Positions 48,244 through 58,271 of a DNA stretch of 64,000 nt are shown here, piece by piece (position 1 is the stretch's first letter; each line of letters begins with the position of its first letter). This DNA is from Streptomyces sp. DH12 (GTDB taxonomy: Bacteria; Actinomycetota; Actinomycetes; Streptomycetales; Streptomycetaceae), in the NCBI RefSeq assembly GCF_020873895.1, contig NZ_JAHWGT010000032.1, positions 1 through 64,000 of the forward strand. The letters run 5' to 3'. The position numbers were made by a program, and so were the translations under genes. The notes beneath the pieces are model-generated. The model did no database searches. It had not been told where the DNA came from and worked only from the letters and a program-made list of their open reading frames with translations.

Positions 48244-50043
48244 ATGAAGTCAATCCGATCGCGTTCCGCGCGCGCCATAGTCGTCGCCATGGCGGCCGGC
48301 TCCCTCGTGCTGACCGGCTGCAGCAGCAACAACGGCGGTGGCGCTCCGAAGGAGAAGGCCCCCGACGCCAGCCACGCCGCCGCGCAGTCGAAGCCCGTCG
48401 CCTACGGCGACGCCGCTGCCTCCGCCGGTCCCGCCAAGGAGGTCGCCGGTGCGAAGTCCGGCGGCTTCATCGAGGTCTACCAGCAGTCCGACCTCACCCA
48501 CATGGACCCGGGCCAGATCTACGTCTCCGACGCCGGCCAGTTCGCGAACCTCGTGTTCCGCAAGCTGACGAACTACCAGGAGGACGCCAAGGGCAACCTG
48601 ACCGTCGTCGGTGACATCGCCACCGACTCCGGCCAGACCACCGACGGCGGCAAGACCTGGAAGTTCACACTCAAGGACGGCATCAAGGACGAGGACGGCA
48701 ACGTCATCACCTCGGCCGACGTCCGCCACTCCATCGAGCGCCTCTACTCGAAGGTCATCTTCGACGGCCCGTCGTTCGTCCAGACCTGGCTCTCGGGTGA
48801 CGACTACCGCAAGGCGCTGCCGGACGGCCCGTACACGGGCAAGCACCTGCCGGACACCGTCCTGGAGACCCCGGACGCGAAGACGGTCATCTTCAAGTTC
48901 GACCAGCCCCGCCCGGACCTGCCGCAGGCCCTGGCCATGGCCGGCTACGCCATCGTGCCCGCGAAGCAGGACACGAAGGAGAAGTACGACAAGGCCCCGA
49001 AGGCGCTCGGTCCGTACAAGATCGCCGAGTACAAGGCGGGCAAGTCCCTGAAGCTGGTCCGCAACACGCACTGGGACCCGAAGACGGACGCGGTCCGCCA
49101 CCAGTACCCGGACGGCTACAACTTCACCAACACCATCGACGTGGCGAGCCAGACCAAGCGTCTGATCGCCGACCAGGGTGAGGCGAAGAACGCCATCCAG
49201 TTCACCGACTCGGTCGAGACCACCCTCGTCCGCGACGTCGTGACCAAGCCCGAGGTCAACAAGCGCACCATCAAGGGCTACCAGCCCTACGTCTGGCAGC
49301 TGACGTTCAACCTGGACAAGCTGAAGGACAAGAAGGTCCGCGACGCGATCACGTACGCGATCCCGAACGAGCGGATGATCCAGGCCGACGGCGGCAAGTA
49401 CGGCGGTGAGGTCGCCGGCGGTCTGTTCGCCCCGACCCTGCCGGGCCACGACCCGAACTACGACCCCTTCGGCAAGAAGACCAAGCCGAACGGCGACCCG
49501 GAGAAGGCCAAGCAGCTGCTGAAGGAGGCCGGCGTCAAGCCCGGCACCAAGCTGACCTACGCCTACGCGAACACCCCGCGCGGCCAGGCCCAGTCCCAGA
49601 TCATCAAGGACACGCTCAACTCCATCGGCTTCAACGTCCAGGCCAAGGAGATCGAGCGGAAGAGCTTCTACGAGCAGATCGGCAAGGTCAAGAACCCGTA
49701 CGACCTGTACATGACCGGCTGGGGCCAGGACTGGTCCTCCCCGTCCACGGTCGTCACCCCGGTCTACGACGGCACCCTCATCGCTGACGGCGCCTCGAAC
49801 TACTCGCACATCAACGACCCCAAGGTCAACGCCCTCATCAAGGAAGCGCTGAAGCTGCAGCCCGAGCAGGCCGCCGCCAAGTGGGAAGAGGCCCACAAGC
49901 GCATCGTCGAGGAGATCAACCCGGCTGCCCCGGTCTACTACTCGAAGCAGCTGCAGCTCTTCGGCTCGAACGTCGGCGGCGCCCGCTACAGCACCAACTC
50001 CAGCTACATCAACATCAACGACCTGTTCGTGAAGCAGCCGTAG
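48244..50043 (+). CDS. bldKB: BldK oligopeptide-binding lipoprotein
   Basis: The product is 599 aa from ATG 48244. Lipobox SLVLTGC with Cys26, so it is anchored to the outer face of the membrane. SBP family 5 fold: GGFIEVYQQSDLTHMDPGQIYVSDA, DGKTWKFTLKDGIKDEDG, VITSADVRHSIERL and late QDWSSPSTVVTPVYDG. In S. coelicolor BldKB binds the peptide taken up during the developmental cascade, and strains lacking it fail to make aerial hyphae on rich medium. A 97-bp gap separates it from bldKA. Confidence 0.85.
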   Translation: MKSIRSRSARAIVVAMAAGSLVLTGCSSNNGGGAPKEKAPDASHAAAQSKPVAYGDAAASAGPAKEVAGAKSGGFIEVYQQSDLTHMDPGQIYVSDAGQFANLVFRKLTNYQEDAKGNLTVVGDIATDSGQTTDGGKTWKFTLKDGIKDEDGNVITSADVRHSIERLYSKVIFDGPSFVQTWLSGDDYRKALPDGPYTGKHLPDTVLETPDAKTVIFKFDQPRPDLPQALAMAGYAIVPAKQDTKEKYDKAPKALGPYKIAEYKAGKSLKLVRNTHWDPKTDAVRHQYPDGYNFTNTIDVASQTKRLIADQGEAKNAIQFTDSVETTLVRDVVTKPEVNKRTIKGYQPYVWQLTFNLDKLKDKKVRDAITYAIPNERMIQADGGKYGGEVAGGLFAPTLPGHDPNYDPFGKKTKPNGDPEKAKQLLKEAGVKPGTKLTYAYANTPRGQAQSQIIKDTLNSIGFNVQAKEIERKSFYEQIGKVKNPYDLYMTGWGQDWSSPSTVVTPVYDGTLIADGASNYSHINDPKVNALIKEALKLQPEQAAAKWEEAHKRIVEEINPAAPVYYSKQLQLFGSNVGGARYSTNSSYININDLFVKQP

Positions 50044-50150
50044 TCCCGGACATCGGCTGACCCGTGGGGGCGCGCGCCAGGCGGAGCGCGCCCCCACGGG
50101 CCCTGAACCCCTCACTGCCCCGCCGCTTCCGAAGAGAGCAGCCGCCCGCC

Positions 50151-51128
50151 ATGCTTCAGTTCCTCATCCGCAGGTTGACCGGCGCCGTCGTCATCATGTT
50201 CCTGATCGGCGCGTTCACGTTCTTCCTGTTCTACGCCATTCCCCAGGACTTCGCCGCCCTCTCCTGCGGCAAGAACTGCTCGCCGGAGAACCTGGCCGTC
50301 ATCCGGGAGAACCTCGGACTCGACAAGCCCATCACCACCCAGTTCTGGACCTTCATGGTCGGGATCGTGGCCGGTCGTGACTTCGCCGTCGGCCACTGCG
50401 CCGCCCCGTGCCTGGGAGTGTCCTTCAGCTCCGGCAACTTCGTGTGGGACTCCATCGTCGACCGGTTCCCGCTCACGCTCTCCCTCACCATCGGCGGCCT
50501 GATCATCTTCCTGGTGCTGGGGCTCGGCTCGGGCATGCTCGCCGCCTGGAAGCGCGGCACGAAGGTCGACAAGCTCGTCTCGGGCGCCTCGATGGTGCTC
50601 AGCTCCTTCCAGATCTACTTCCTCGGCGCCCTCGTCCTCGGTGTCCTCGTCTACCAGACGGGCTGGATGGCGAACCCGAGCTACACGCCGTTCTTCGAGG
50701 ACCCGCTCGCCTGGGCCACCGGTCTGCTCATCCCCTGGGCGGTCATGGCGACGATCTTCACCGCGCAGTACACCCGTATGGCGCGCTCGACCATGATCGA
50801 GCAGCTCCAGGAGGAGCACGTCCGCACGGCGAAGGCCAAGGGCATGCCGCAGAAGTACGTCTTCTTCCGGTACGCCTGGCGCGGATCCCTGACGCCCATC
50901 GTCACCATCATCGGCATGGACCTCAGCGCGCTGCTCTCCGGCGCCGTCGTCACCGAGTTCACCTTCGACCTTGCCGGCATCGGCCGTCTCGCGGTGGAGT
51001 CGTCGACCAGCAACGACCTGCCGCTGACGATGGGCGTGATGCTGTTCGGCGCCTTCTTCATCCTGCTGCTGAACATCATCGTGGACATCGCCTACGCCTA
51101 CATCGACCCGCGCGTGCGCCTCGCCTAG
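50151..51128 (+). CDS. bldKC: BldK oligopeptide ABC transporter permease (DppB-type)
   Basis: The product is 325 aa from ATG 50151. It opens with the DppB-type LQFLIRRLTGAVVIMFLIGAFTFFLFYAIPQD segment and has six membrane helices; the coupling loop reads EEHVRTAKAKGMPQKYVFFRYAWR. An extracytoplasmic loop carries CGKNCSPE and HCAAPC, four cysteines that may form disulfides, unusual for such permeases. No strong ribosome site is near the ATG (GAAGAGAG is ~17 nt away). Confidence 0.84.
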   Translation: MLQFLIRRLTGAVVIMFLIGAFTFFLFYAIPQDFAALSCGKNCSPENLAVIRENLGLDKPITTQFWTFMVGIVAGRDFAVGHCAAPCLGVSFSSGNFVWDSIVDRFPLTLSLTIGGLIIFLVLGLGSGMLAAWKRGTKVDKLVSGASMVLSSFQIYFLGALVLGVLVYQTGWMANPSYTPFFEDPLAWATGLLIPWAVMATIFTAQYTRMARSTMIEQLQEEHVRTAKAKGMPQKYVFFRYAWRGSLTPIVTIIGMDLSALLSGAVVTEFTFDLAGIGRLAVESSTSNDLPLTMGVMLFGAFFILLLNIIVDIAYAYIDPRVRLA

Positions 51129-51138
51129 GAGAACGACC

Positions 51139-52200
51139 GTGACCACACTGACCAAGACCGAAGACACGCCGGCCCCGACCGGGCCGGGGGGCTTCCTCTC
51201 GGTCCGCGACCTGCGCGTGGCCTTCTCCACCGAGGACGGCGTCGTCCGGGCCGTCGACGGGCTCTCCTTCGACATCGAGCGCGGCAAGACGCTGGGCATC
51301 GTGGGCGAGTCGGGCTCCGGCAAGTCCGTGACCAACCTGACCGTGCTCGGTCTGCACAACCGCAAGTCGACCGACATCCAGGGCGAGATCATCCTGGACG
51401 GCCAGGAGCTGACCACCGCCTCCGAGAAGGAGCTGGAGAAGATCCGCGGCAACAAGGCCGCCATGATCTTCCAGGACCCGCTGACGGCGCTCTCCCCGTA
51501 CTACACGGTGGGCCGGCAGCTCTCCGAGCCGTTCATGAAGCACCGCGGCGCCTCCAAGAAGGAGGCGAAGGACCGCGCGATCGAGATGCTGACGAAGGTC
51601 GGCATCCCGCAGCCGCGGACCCGCTTCGACGACTACCCGCACCAGTTCTCCGGCGGCATGCGCCAGCGCGCCATGATCGCCATGTCGCTGATGTGCGACC
51701 CCGAGCTGCTCATCGCCGACGAGCCGACCACCGCGCTCGACGTCACCGTGCAGGCCCAGATCCTGGACCTGCTGCGCGACCTCCAGCAGGAGTTCGGCTC
51801 GGCGATCATCTTCATCACCCACGACCTCGGCGTCATCGCCAACATGGCCGACGACCTGCTGGTCATGTACGCGGGCCGGGCCGTGGAGCGCGGCAGCGTC
51901 CGCGAGGTGCTGCGCGAGCCGAAGCACCCCTACACGTGGGGCCTGCTCAGCTCGATGCCGCGCCTCGGCGGTGACACCAGCGAGCCGCTCGTGCCGATCC
52001 CCGGCACCCCGCCGAGCCTGCTGAACCCGCCCAACGGCTGCCGCTTCCACCCGCGGTGCCGGTTCAAGAGCGAGGTCCCCGGCGACCGCTGCTCGACCGA
52101 GCGGCCCCTGCTGGCGGACGGCCGCGCCGCGGCCTGCCACCTCACGGCGGACCAGAAGCAGTCCATCTTCATCGACCAGATCAAGCCCCGGCTGGGCTAG
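51139..52200 (+). CDS. bldKD: BldK ABC transporter ATPase (DppD-type)
   Basis: The product is 353 aa from GTG 51139, ten bases after bldKC. Walker [12 protein letters not shown] signature FSGGMRQR, Walker [13 protein letters not shown] and switch His in FITHDLGV are intact. The C-terminal oligopeptide-transporter extension has NGCRFHPRCRFKS and late Cys residues that in relatives bind an Fe-S cluster. Pairs with bldKE to energise import. Confidence 0.9.
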   Translation: MTTLTKTEDTPAPTGPGGFLSVRDLRVAFSTEDGVVRAVDGLSFDIERGKTLGIVGESGSGKSVTNLTVLGLHNRKSTDIQGEIILDGQELTTASEKELEKIRGNKAAMIFQDPLTALSPYYTVGRQLSEPFMKHRGASKKEAKDRAIEMLTKVGIPQPRTRFDDYPHQFSGGMRQRAMIAMSLMCDPELLIADEPTTALDVTVQAQILDLLRDLQQEFGSAIIFITHDLGVIANMADDLLVMYAGRAVERGSVREVLREPKHPYTWGLLSSMPRLGGDTSEPLVPIPGTPPSLLNPPNGCRFHPRCRFKSEVPGDRCSTERPLLADGRAAACHLTADQKQSIFIDQIKPRLG

Positions 52201-52213
52201 GAGTCGCAGAGAC

Positions 52214-53311
52214 ATGAGCGAGAACGTCACTCTGCCGCAGCAGGGAACACCGCAGCAGGGAGAACCGCTGCTGAAGGTCGAAGGGCTGACCAAGCACTTC
52301 CCCATCTACGGCGGCTTCCCCTTCAAGCGCCAGGTCGGCGCCGTCAAGGCGGTCGACGGGGTGGACCTCACCGTCCACCAGGGCGAGGCGCTGGGCCTGG
52401 TCGGCGAGTCCGGCTGCGGCAAGTCGACCACCGGCCGGCTGATCACCCGTCTGCTGGAGCCCACCGGCGGAAAGATCGAGTACGCGGGCGTCGACATCAC
52501 CCACGCCAAGCGCAAGCAGCTGGCGCCGATCCGGTCCGAGATCCAGATGATCTTCCAGGACCCGTACTCGTCGCTGAACCCGCGCCAGACCGTCGGCTCG
52601 ATCATCAAGAGCCCGATGGAGGTCAACGGGATCAACCCGCCCGGGGGCCGCGAGAAGCGCGTCCGCGAGCTGCTCGAGACGGTCGGCCTGAACCCGGAGC
52701 ACTACAACCGCTTCCCGCACGAGTTCTCCGGCGGCCAGCGCCAGCGCATCGGCGTCGCCCGCGCCCTGGCGCTGGAGCCGAAGCTGATCGTCGCGGACGA
52801 GCCGGTCTCGGCCCTGGACGTGTCGATCCAGGCGCAGGTCGTCAACCTGCTGCAGAAGGTCCAGGAAGAGATGGGCATCGCCTTCCTCTTCATCGCCCAC
52901 GACCTGGCGGTCGTCCGGCACTTCTCGCAGCGCGTCGCGGTGATGTACCTGGGCAAGGTCGTGGAGGTCGCCGACCGCGACTCCCTGTACAACAGGCCCC
53001 GCCACCCGTACACGCACGCGCTGCTGTCGGCCGTGCCGGAGGCGACCGTCGACGAGCCGCAGCGCGAGCGCATCCGCCTCGAAGGTGACGTTCCGTCGCC
53101 GATCAACCCGCCGTCCGGCTGCCGCTTCCGCACCCGCTGCTGGAAGGCGCAGGAGAAGTGCGCCACGGACGACCCGCCGCTCGTCCGGATCGCCGGCAAC
53201 GCCGAGGGGCACCTCACCGCGTGCCACTTCCCGGAGGAGCCCACGATCAGGTCGGACAAGGAGGTCGTCCTGGACCCGGCGCTGGCGGCGCTGGAGTCCG
53301 ACGCCAAGTAG
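52214..53311 (+). CDS. bldKE: BldK ABC transporter ATPase (DppF-type)
   Basis: The product is 365 aa. Walker [10 protein letters not shown], signature [10 protein letters not shown], Walker [13 protein letters not shown] and HDLAVV are present, plus the C-terminal [16 protein letters not shown] cysteine cluster. GGAGTC precedes the ATG 13 nt after bldKD stops. It closes the operon; a 14-bp terminator follows. Confidence 0.9.
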   Translation: MSENVTLPQQGTPQQGEPLLKVEGLTKHFPIYGGFPFKRQVGAVKAVDGVDLTVHQGEALGLVGESGCGKSTTGRLITRLLEPTGGKIEYAGVDITHAKRKQLAPIRSEIQMIFQDPYSSLNPRQTVGSIIKSPMEVNGINPPGGREKRVRELLETVGLNPEHYNRFPHEFSGGQRQRIGVARALALEPKLIVADEPVSALDVSIQAQVVNLLQKVQEEMGIAFLFIAHDLAVVRHFSQRVAVMYLGKVVEVADRDSLYNRPRHPYTHALLSAVPEATVDEPQRERIRLEGDVPSPINPPSGCRFRTRCWKAQEKCATDDPPLVRIAGNAEGHLTACHFPEEPTIRSDKEVVLDPALAALESDAK

Positions 53312-53325
53312 GACGTCCGCGTACC

Positions 53326-53355
53326 GAGGCCCCCCGCCGCACGGCGGGGGGCCTC
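53326..53355 (+). terminator. Hairpin terminator after bldKE
   Basis: GAGGCCCCCCGCCG (53326-53339) pairs with its exact complement at 53342-53355, in practice a 12-bp stem with a 6-nt loop. The remaining sequence to 53580 is GC-rich and holds no gene; an ATAGTGGGC stretch ~50 bp before the next ATG may be part of a promoter. Confidence 0.88.
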
Positions 53356-53580
53356 CGGCGTACCCGGGCCGCGGGCGCGGACCCCGAGGGCATCGAGGCG
53401 GGGGCCTCCGGCGCACCCGGACCCGCACCCGGACGAGCGGCGGCGGACCCCGTGCCGAGGAGCCCGCCCCGGCGTCCGCCCCGGCACCCCGTTGGGTGCC
53501 GTGCGCGTGCACGGCCCGCCACCCTGGGGCGATAGTGGGCTAAGCCCGGCAGACCGGCCCAAAGCCCCCAGGAGGCACCC

Positions 53581-55206
53581 ATGCGCGGAGCCAGCCAGCC
53601 CACGAAGTGGGTCGCCTGCGCCGTCGCCGTCGTGCTCGCCGTGTCCGCGACCGCGTGCGGCGGGGGCGGGGGCGGGGGTGGCGACGGCATCCTCAGCTCA
53701 TCGTGGGGCGACCCCCAGAACCCCCTGGAGCCCGCCAACACCAACGAGGTCCAGGGCGGCAAGGTCCTCGACATGCTCTTCCGCGGGCTCAAGCGGTACG
53801 ACCCGGAGACCGGCGAGGCCAAGGACATGGTCGCCGAGAAGATCGAGACGCCCGACTCGCAGAACTTCACCGTCACCCTGAAGGACGGGTGGACCTTCAG
53901 CAACGGCGAGAAGGTCACCGCGAAGTCGTTCGTCGACGCCTGGAACTACGCCGCCCACCTCGACAGCAAGCAGAACAACGCCCCCTTCTTCGCCGACATC
54001 GTCGGGTACGAGGAGGTCCACCCCGAGGCCGGCAGCCCGAAGTCGAAGACGATGCGCGGGCTCGTCGTCAAGGACGAGCGCACCTTCACCGTGGCGCTGA
54101 CGGACAAGTTCTCCACCTGGCCCGAGACCCTCGGCTACCAGGCGTTCATGCCGCTGCCGCAGGCGTTCTTCGCCGACCGTGCCGCGTGGCTGGACAAGCC
54201 CGTGGGCAACGGCCCGTACACCGTCGAGGCGTACACCAAGGGCAGCGAGATGCGGCTGCGCCGCTGGGACGGGTACCAGGGCCCGGACAAGGCGCGAAAC
54301 GCCGGTGTCGACCTGCGGGTCTACACCGACAACAACACCGCCTACCAGGACCTGATCTCCGGCAACCTCGACCTGGTCGACGACGTGCCCGCGCAGCAGC
54401 TGAAGAACGTCCAGGGCGACCTCGGCGACCGGTACATCAACCAGCCCGCGCTGATCGTCCAGACGCTGTTCTTCCCCTTCTACCGGCCCGAGTGGAACAA
54501 GCCCGGCATGGAGAAGGTCCGCGTCGGGCTCTCCAAGGCGATCAACCGCGAGCAGATCACCCGGCAGATCTTCCAGAACACCCGCACCCCGGCCAAGGAC
54601 TGGACCTCCCCGGCCCTCGGCGAGCAGGGCGGCTACTCCGACCTCTGCGGTGACGCCTGCGTGTTCGACGCCGCCGAGGCGAAGCGGCTCATCGAGGAGG
54701 GCGGCGGCCTGCCCGGCGGCAAGGTCACGCTCACCTCGAACGTGGACACCGGCTCGCACCGGCAGTGGATGGACGCCGTCTGCAACAGCGTCAACAACGT
54801 CCTCGGCCGCGGCCCGGTCTGCACCGTCAACCCCGTCGGCACCTTCGCCGACTTCCGCAACCAGGTCTCCAACGCCCGCGTCACCGGCCCGTTCCGCTCC
54901 GGCTGGCAGGCCGACTACCCGCTCATCCAGAACTTCCTGGAGCCCCTGTACTACACCGGCGCCTCCTCCAACTACGGCAAGTGGAGCAACCAGCGCTTCG
55001 ACGCCCTCGTCGACCGGGCCAACGCCGAGGCCGACGAGGCCGCCGCCGTGAAGCTCTTCCAGGACGCCGAGCGCGTCCTCGCCGAGCAGATGCCGGCCAT
55101 CCCCCTCTGGTACCAGAACGGCAGCGCGGGCTACTCCGAGCGGCTCTCCGACGTGAAGCTCAACCAGTTCAGCGTCCCCGTGTACGACGCGATCAAGGTC
55201 GGCTGA
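53581..55206 (+). CDS. Second oligopeptide ABC transporter, substrate-binding lipoprotein
   Basis: The product is 541 aa from ATG 53581 (AGGAGG upstream). Lipobox SATAC with Cys26, followed by a poly-Gly linker (GGGGGGGG). SBP family 5 fold resembling the OppA subgroup: SSSWGDPQNPLEPANTNEV, LKRYDPETGEAKDMVAEKIE, TLKDGWTFSNGEKVTAKSF and FRSGWQADYPLIQNFLEPLY. It starts a five-gene operon; the paired Cys (DLCGDACVF, VCNSV, GPVC) are conserved-looking extras. Substrate unknown. Confidence 0.9.
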   Translation: MRGASQPTKWVACAVAVVLAVSATACGGGGGGGGDGILSSSWGDPQNPLEPANTNEVQGGKVLDMLFRGLKRYDPETGEAKDMVAEKIETPDSQNFTVTLKDGWTFSNGEKVTAKSFVDAWNYAAHLDSKQNNAPFFADIVGYEEVHPEAGSPKSKTMRGLVVKDERTFTVALTDKFSTWPETLGYQAFMPLPQAFFADRAAWLDKPVGNGPYTVEAYTKGSEMRLRRWDGYQGPDKARNAGVDLRVYTDNNTAYQDLISGNLDLVDDVPAQQLKNVQGDLGDRYINQPALIVQTLFFPFYRPEWNKPGMEKVRVGLSKAINREQITRQIFQNTRTPAKDWTSPALGEQGGYSDLCGDACVFDAAEAKRLIEEGGGLPGGKVTLTSNVDTGSHRQWMDAVCNSVNNVLGRGPVCTVNPVGTFADFRNQVSNARVTGPFRSGWQADYPLIQNFLEPLYYTGASSNYGKWSNQRFDALVDRANAEADEAAAVKLFQDAERVLAEQMPAIPLWYQNGSAGYSERLSDVKLNQFSVPVYDAIKVG

Positions 55207-55240
55207 GCCGCCCGCAACCCGCCACCCCCGAGGAGGGCTC

Positions 55241-56164
55241 ATGGGGCGTTACCTGGTCCGGCGGCTGCTCCAGATGGTCCCCGTGTTCATCGGGACCACC
55301 CTGCTGATCTTCCTCATGGTGTACGCGCTCGGGGACCCCGTCGCGGCGCTCTTCGGCGACAAGGCGCCCGACCCGGCCACCGCCGCCCGCATCCGCGCCG
55401 ACCTCCACCTCGACGAGCCGCTCTGGAAGCAGTACCTCCTCTACATGGGGGCGATCTTCCAGGGCGACTTCGGCACCGCCTTCAACGGGCAGCGGGTCAC
55501 CGAGCTGATGGCGAGCGCCTTCCCCGTCACCCTGCGCCTGACCCTCGTCGCCGTCGTCATCGAGATCGTCGTGGGCATCACCCTCGGCGTGGTCAGCGGT
55601 CTCAAGCGCGGCCGCCCCCTCGACACCGGGCTGCTCGTCCTCACCCTCGTGGTGATCTCGGTCCCCACCTTCGTCTCCGGCTACCTCCTGCAGTTCCTCC
55701 TCGGCGTCAAATGGGGATGGATCAGCCCGTCCGTCTCCTCGGAGGCCCGCTTCGACGAACTGATCCTCCCCGGCGTGGTCCTCGCGCTCGTCTCCCTCGC
55801 CTACGTCACCCGGCTCAGCCGCACCTCCATCGCCGAGAACACCCGCGCCGACTACGTGCGCACCGCCGTCGCCAAGGGACTGCCGCGCCGCCGGGTCGTC
55901 ACCCACCACCTGCTGCGCAACTCCCTCATCCCCGTCGTGACCTTCATCGGCGCCGACGTGGGCGCCCTGATGGGCGGCGCGATCGTCACGGAGCGGATCT
56001 TCAACATCCACGGCGTGGGCTACCAGCTCTACCAGGGCATCCTGCGCAACAACTCACCCACCGTCGTCGGCTTCGTGACGATCCTCGTCATCGTCTTCCT
56101 GGTGGCGAACCTGCTCGTCGACCTGCTCTACGCGGTCCTGGACCCGAGGATCCGCTATGCCTGA
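55241..56164 (+). CDS. Second oligopeptide ABC transporter, DppB-type permease
   Basis: The product is 307 aa, six membrane segments, opening GRYLVRRLLQMVPVFIGTTL and with the coupling loop RADYVRTAVAKGLPRRRVVTHHLLRN. GAGGAGGG precedes the ATG. Its stop overlaps the next permease start by 8 nt, so the two are coupled. Confidence 0.93.
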   Translation: MGRYLVRRLLQMVPVFIGTTLLIFLMVYALGDPVAALFGDKAPDPATAARIRADLHLDEPLWKQYLLYMGAIFQGDFGTAFNGQRVTELMASAFPVTLRLTLVAVVIEIVVGITLGVVSGLKRGRPLDTGLLVLTLVVISVPTFVSGYLLQFLLGVKWGWISPSVSSEARFDELILPGVVLALVSLAYVTRLSRTSIAENTRADYVRTAVAKGLPRRRVVTHHLLRNSLIPVVTFIGADVGALMGGAIVTERIFNIHGVGYQLYQGILRNNSPTVVGFVTILVIVFLVANLLVDLLYAVLDPRIRYA

Positions 56165-57248
56165 GCCCGAGCCGCAGGAGCCCCATGCCCCCCGCGACCC
56201 CCAAGACCCCCGGGACCCCAACGGCATCGGAGAGCCCGGCGGCCCCCACAGTCCCTACGAGCCCTACGACAACCCCCGCGAGGCCGTCGCCCCCACCGGC
56301 GCCGGCGCCGCGATGGACCTCGCCATGAGCGAGGCCGAGACGCTCGACCGGCGGGAGACCGAGCCGACCGGCGAGGAGGGCGCCCCGCCCGGCCCGGGCG
56401 GCAGGCCGCGCAGCCTGTGGAGCGACGCCTGGCACCAGCTGCGCCGCAACCCCGTCTTCGTCGTCTCCGCGCTGCTCATCCTCTTCCTGCTGCTCGTCGC
56501 GGTCTGGCCGCAGCTGCTCACCGACACCGACCCGCTCCGCTGCGACCTGGACCGCTCCCAGGAGGGCTCCGCGCCCGGCCACCCCTTCGGCTTCGACACC
56601 CAGGGCTGCGACGTGTACGCCCGCACCGTGCACGGGGCCCGCGCCTCGATCACCGTCGGCGTCGCCGCCACCTTCGGCGCCGCCCTCCTCGGCAGCCTCC
56701 TCGGCGGGCTCGCCGGGTTCTTCGGCGGCTGGGCCGACGCCTTGCTCTCCCGTACCGCGGACGTCTTCTTCGGCATCCCCGTCGTCCTCGGCGGCCTGGT
56801 CTTCCTCTCCGTGGTCACCAGCACCACGGTGTGGCCGGTCGTCGGCTTCATCGTGCTGCTCGGCTGGCCCCAGATCGCCCGCATCGCCCGCGGCTCCGTG
56901 ATCACCGCCAAGCAGCACGACTACGTCCAGGCCGCCCGCTCCCTGGGCGCCGGCAGCGGCCGGCTGATGCTGCGCCACGTGGCCCCCAACGCCGTGGCCC
57001 CCGTCATCGTCGTCGCGACCATCGCGCTGGGCACGTACATCGCCCTGGAGGCCACCCTGTCGTTCCTCGGCGTCGGCCTGCGCCCGCCCACGGTCTCCTG
57101 GGGGATCGACATCTCCAACGCCGCCCCGCAGATCCGCAACGCCCCGCACATGCTGCTGTGGCCCGCCGGCGCGCTGAGCGTCACGGTGCTCGCCTTCATC
57201 ATGCTCGGCGACGCGGTCCGCGACGCCCTCGACCCCAAGCTGCGCTGA
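56157..57248 (+). CDS. Second oligopeptide ABC transporter, DppC-type permease
   Basis: The product is 363 aa. A ~95-residue Pro/Asp/Glu-rich cytoplasmic tail with four DP-rich repeats (PRDPQDPRDPNG) precedes the first membrane segment, which is longer than in relatives. Five further segments and the coupling loop QHDYVQAARSLGAGSGRLMLRHVAPN follow. The ATG at 56157 lies inside the previous gene; an internal start nearer the first helix is possible. Confidence 0.9.
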   Translation: MPEPEPQEPHAPRDPQDPRDPNGIGEPGGPHSPYEPYDNPREAVAPTGAGAAMDLAMSEAETLDRRETEPTGEEGAPPGPGGRPRSLWSDAWHQLRRNPVFVVSALLILFLLLVAVWPQLLTDTDPLRCDLDRSQEGSAPGHPFGFDTQGCDVYARTVHGARASITVGVAATFGAALLGSLLGGLAGFFGGWADALLSRTADVFFGIPVVLGGLVFLSVVTSTTVWPVVGFIVLLGWPQIARIARGSVITAKQHDYVQAARSLGAGSGRLMLRHVAPNAVAPVIVVATIALGTYIALEATLSFLGVGLRPPTVSWGIDISNAAPQIRNAPHMLLWPAGALSVTVLAFIMLGDAVRDALDPKLR

Positions 57249-57260
57249 GGAGCCGCCGCC

Positions 57261-58271
57261 ATGCTGCTCGAAGTCCGCGACCTGCACGTCGAGTTCCGCA
57301 CCCGCGAGGGCGTCGCCAAGGCCGTCAACGGCGTCAGCTACGCCGTCGACGAGGGGGAGACCCTCGCCGTGCTCGGCGAGTCGGGGTCCGGCAAGTCCGT
57401 CACCGCCCAGGCGGTCATGGGCATCCTCGACATGCCGCCCGGCCGCATCACCGGCGGGCGGATCCTCTTCCAGGGGCGCGACCTGCTGACCCTCAAGGAG
57501 GACGAGCGGCGCAAGGTCCGCGGCGCCCGGATGGCGATGGTCTTCCAGGACGCGCTGTCCGCCCTCAACCCCGTCCTCACCGTCGGCGACCAGCTCGCCG
57601 AGATGTTCACCGTCCACCGCGGCACGTCGAAGAAGGACGCCCGCGCCAAGGCCGTCGAACTGATGGACCGCGTGCGCATCCCCGCCGCGCTCGAACGCGT
57701 CGACCAGTACCCGCACCAGTTCAGCGGCGGCATGCGCCAACGCATCATGATCGCCATGGCGATGGCCCTCGAACCGGCCCTCATCATCGCCGACGAGCCC
57801 ACCACCGCCCTCGACGTCACCGTCCAGGCCCAGGTGATGGAGCTGCTCGCGGAGCTCAGGCGGGAGATGCGGATGGGCCTCATCCTCATCACCCACGACC
57901 TCGGCGTCGTCGCCGACGTCGCCGACCGCATCGCCGTCATGTACGCCGGCCGGATCGTCGAGACCGCTCCCGTGCACGACCTGTACCGGGCCCCCGCCCA
58001 CCCCTACACCCGGGGCCTGCTGGACTCCATCCCGCGCCTGGACCAGAAGGGGCGGGAGCTGTACGCGATCCGGGGCCTGCCGCCGAGCCTCACCGCCATC
58101 CCCTCCGGCTGCCCCTTCCACCCCCGCTGCCCCCGGGCCCGCGACGTCTGCCGCACCAACGTCCCCCCGCTGTACGAGGTCTCCGCCGACCGCCGCAGCG
58201 CCTGCCACTTCTGGCGCGAGACCCTCCACGACGAGCCCGCCGGCAAGGAGCCCGCCGATGCCCCCCGCTGA
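57261..58271 (+). CDS. Second oligopeptide ABC transporter, DppD-type ATPase
   Basis: The product is 336 aa. Walker A GESGSGKS, signature FSGGMRQR, Walker [13 protein letters not shown] and ITHDLGVV, with the C-terminal [17 protein letters not shown] cysteine cluster. GAGGAGCC precedes the ATG, 12 nt after the permease. It overlaps the next ATPase by 14 nt. Confidence 0.93.
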   Translation: MLLEVRDLHVEFRTREGVAKAVNGVSYAVDEGETLAVLGESGSGKSVTAQAVMGILDMPPGRITGGRILFQGRDLLTLKEDERRKVRGARMAMVFQDALSALNPVLTVGDQLAEMFTVHRGTSKKDARAKAVELMDRVRIPAALERVDQYPHQFSGGMRQRIMIAMAMALEPALIIADEPTTALDVTVQAQVMELLAELRREMRMGLILITHDLGVVADVADRIAVMYAGRIVETAPVHDLYRAPAHPYTRGLLDSIPRLDQKGRELYAIRGLPPSLTAIPSGCPFHPRCPRARDVCRTNVPPLYEVSADRRSACHFWRETLHDEPAGKEPADAPR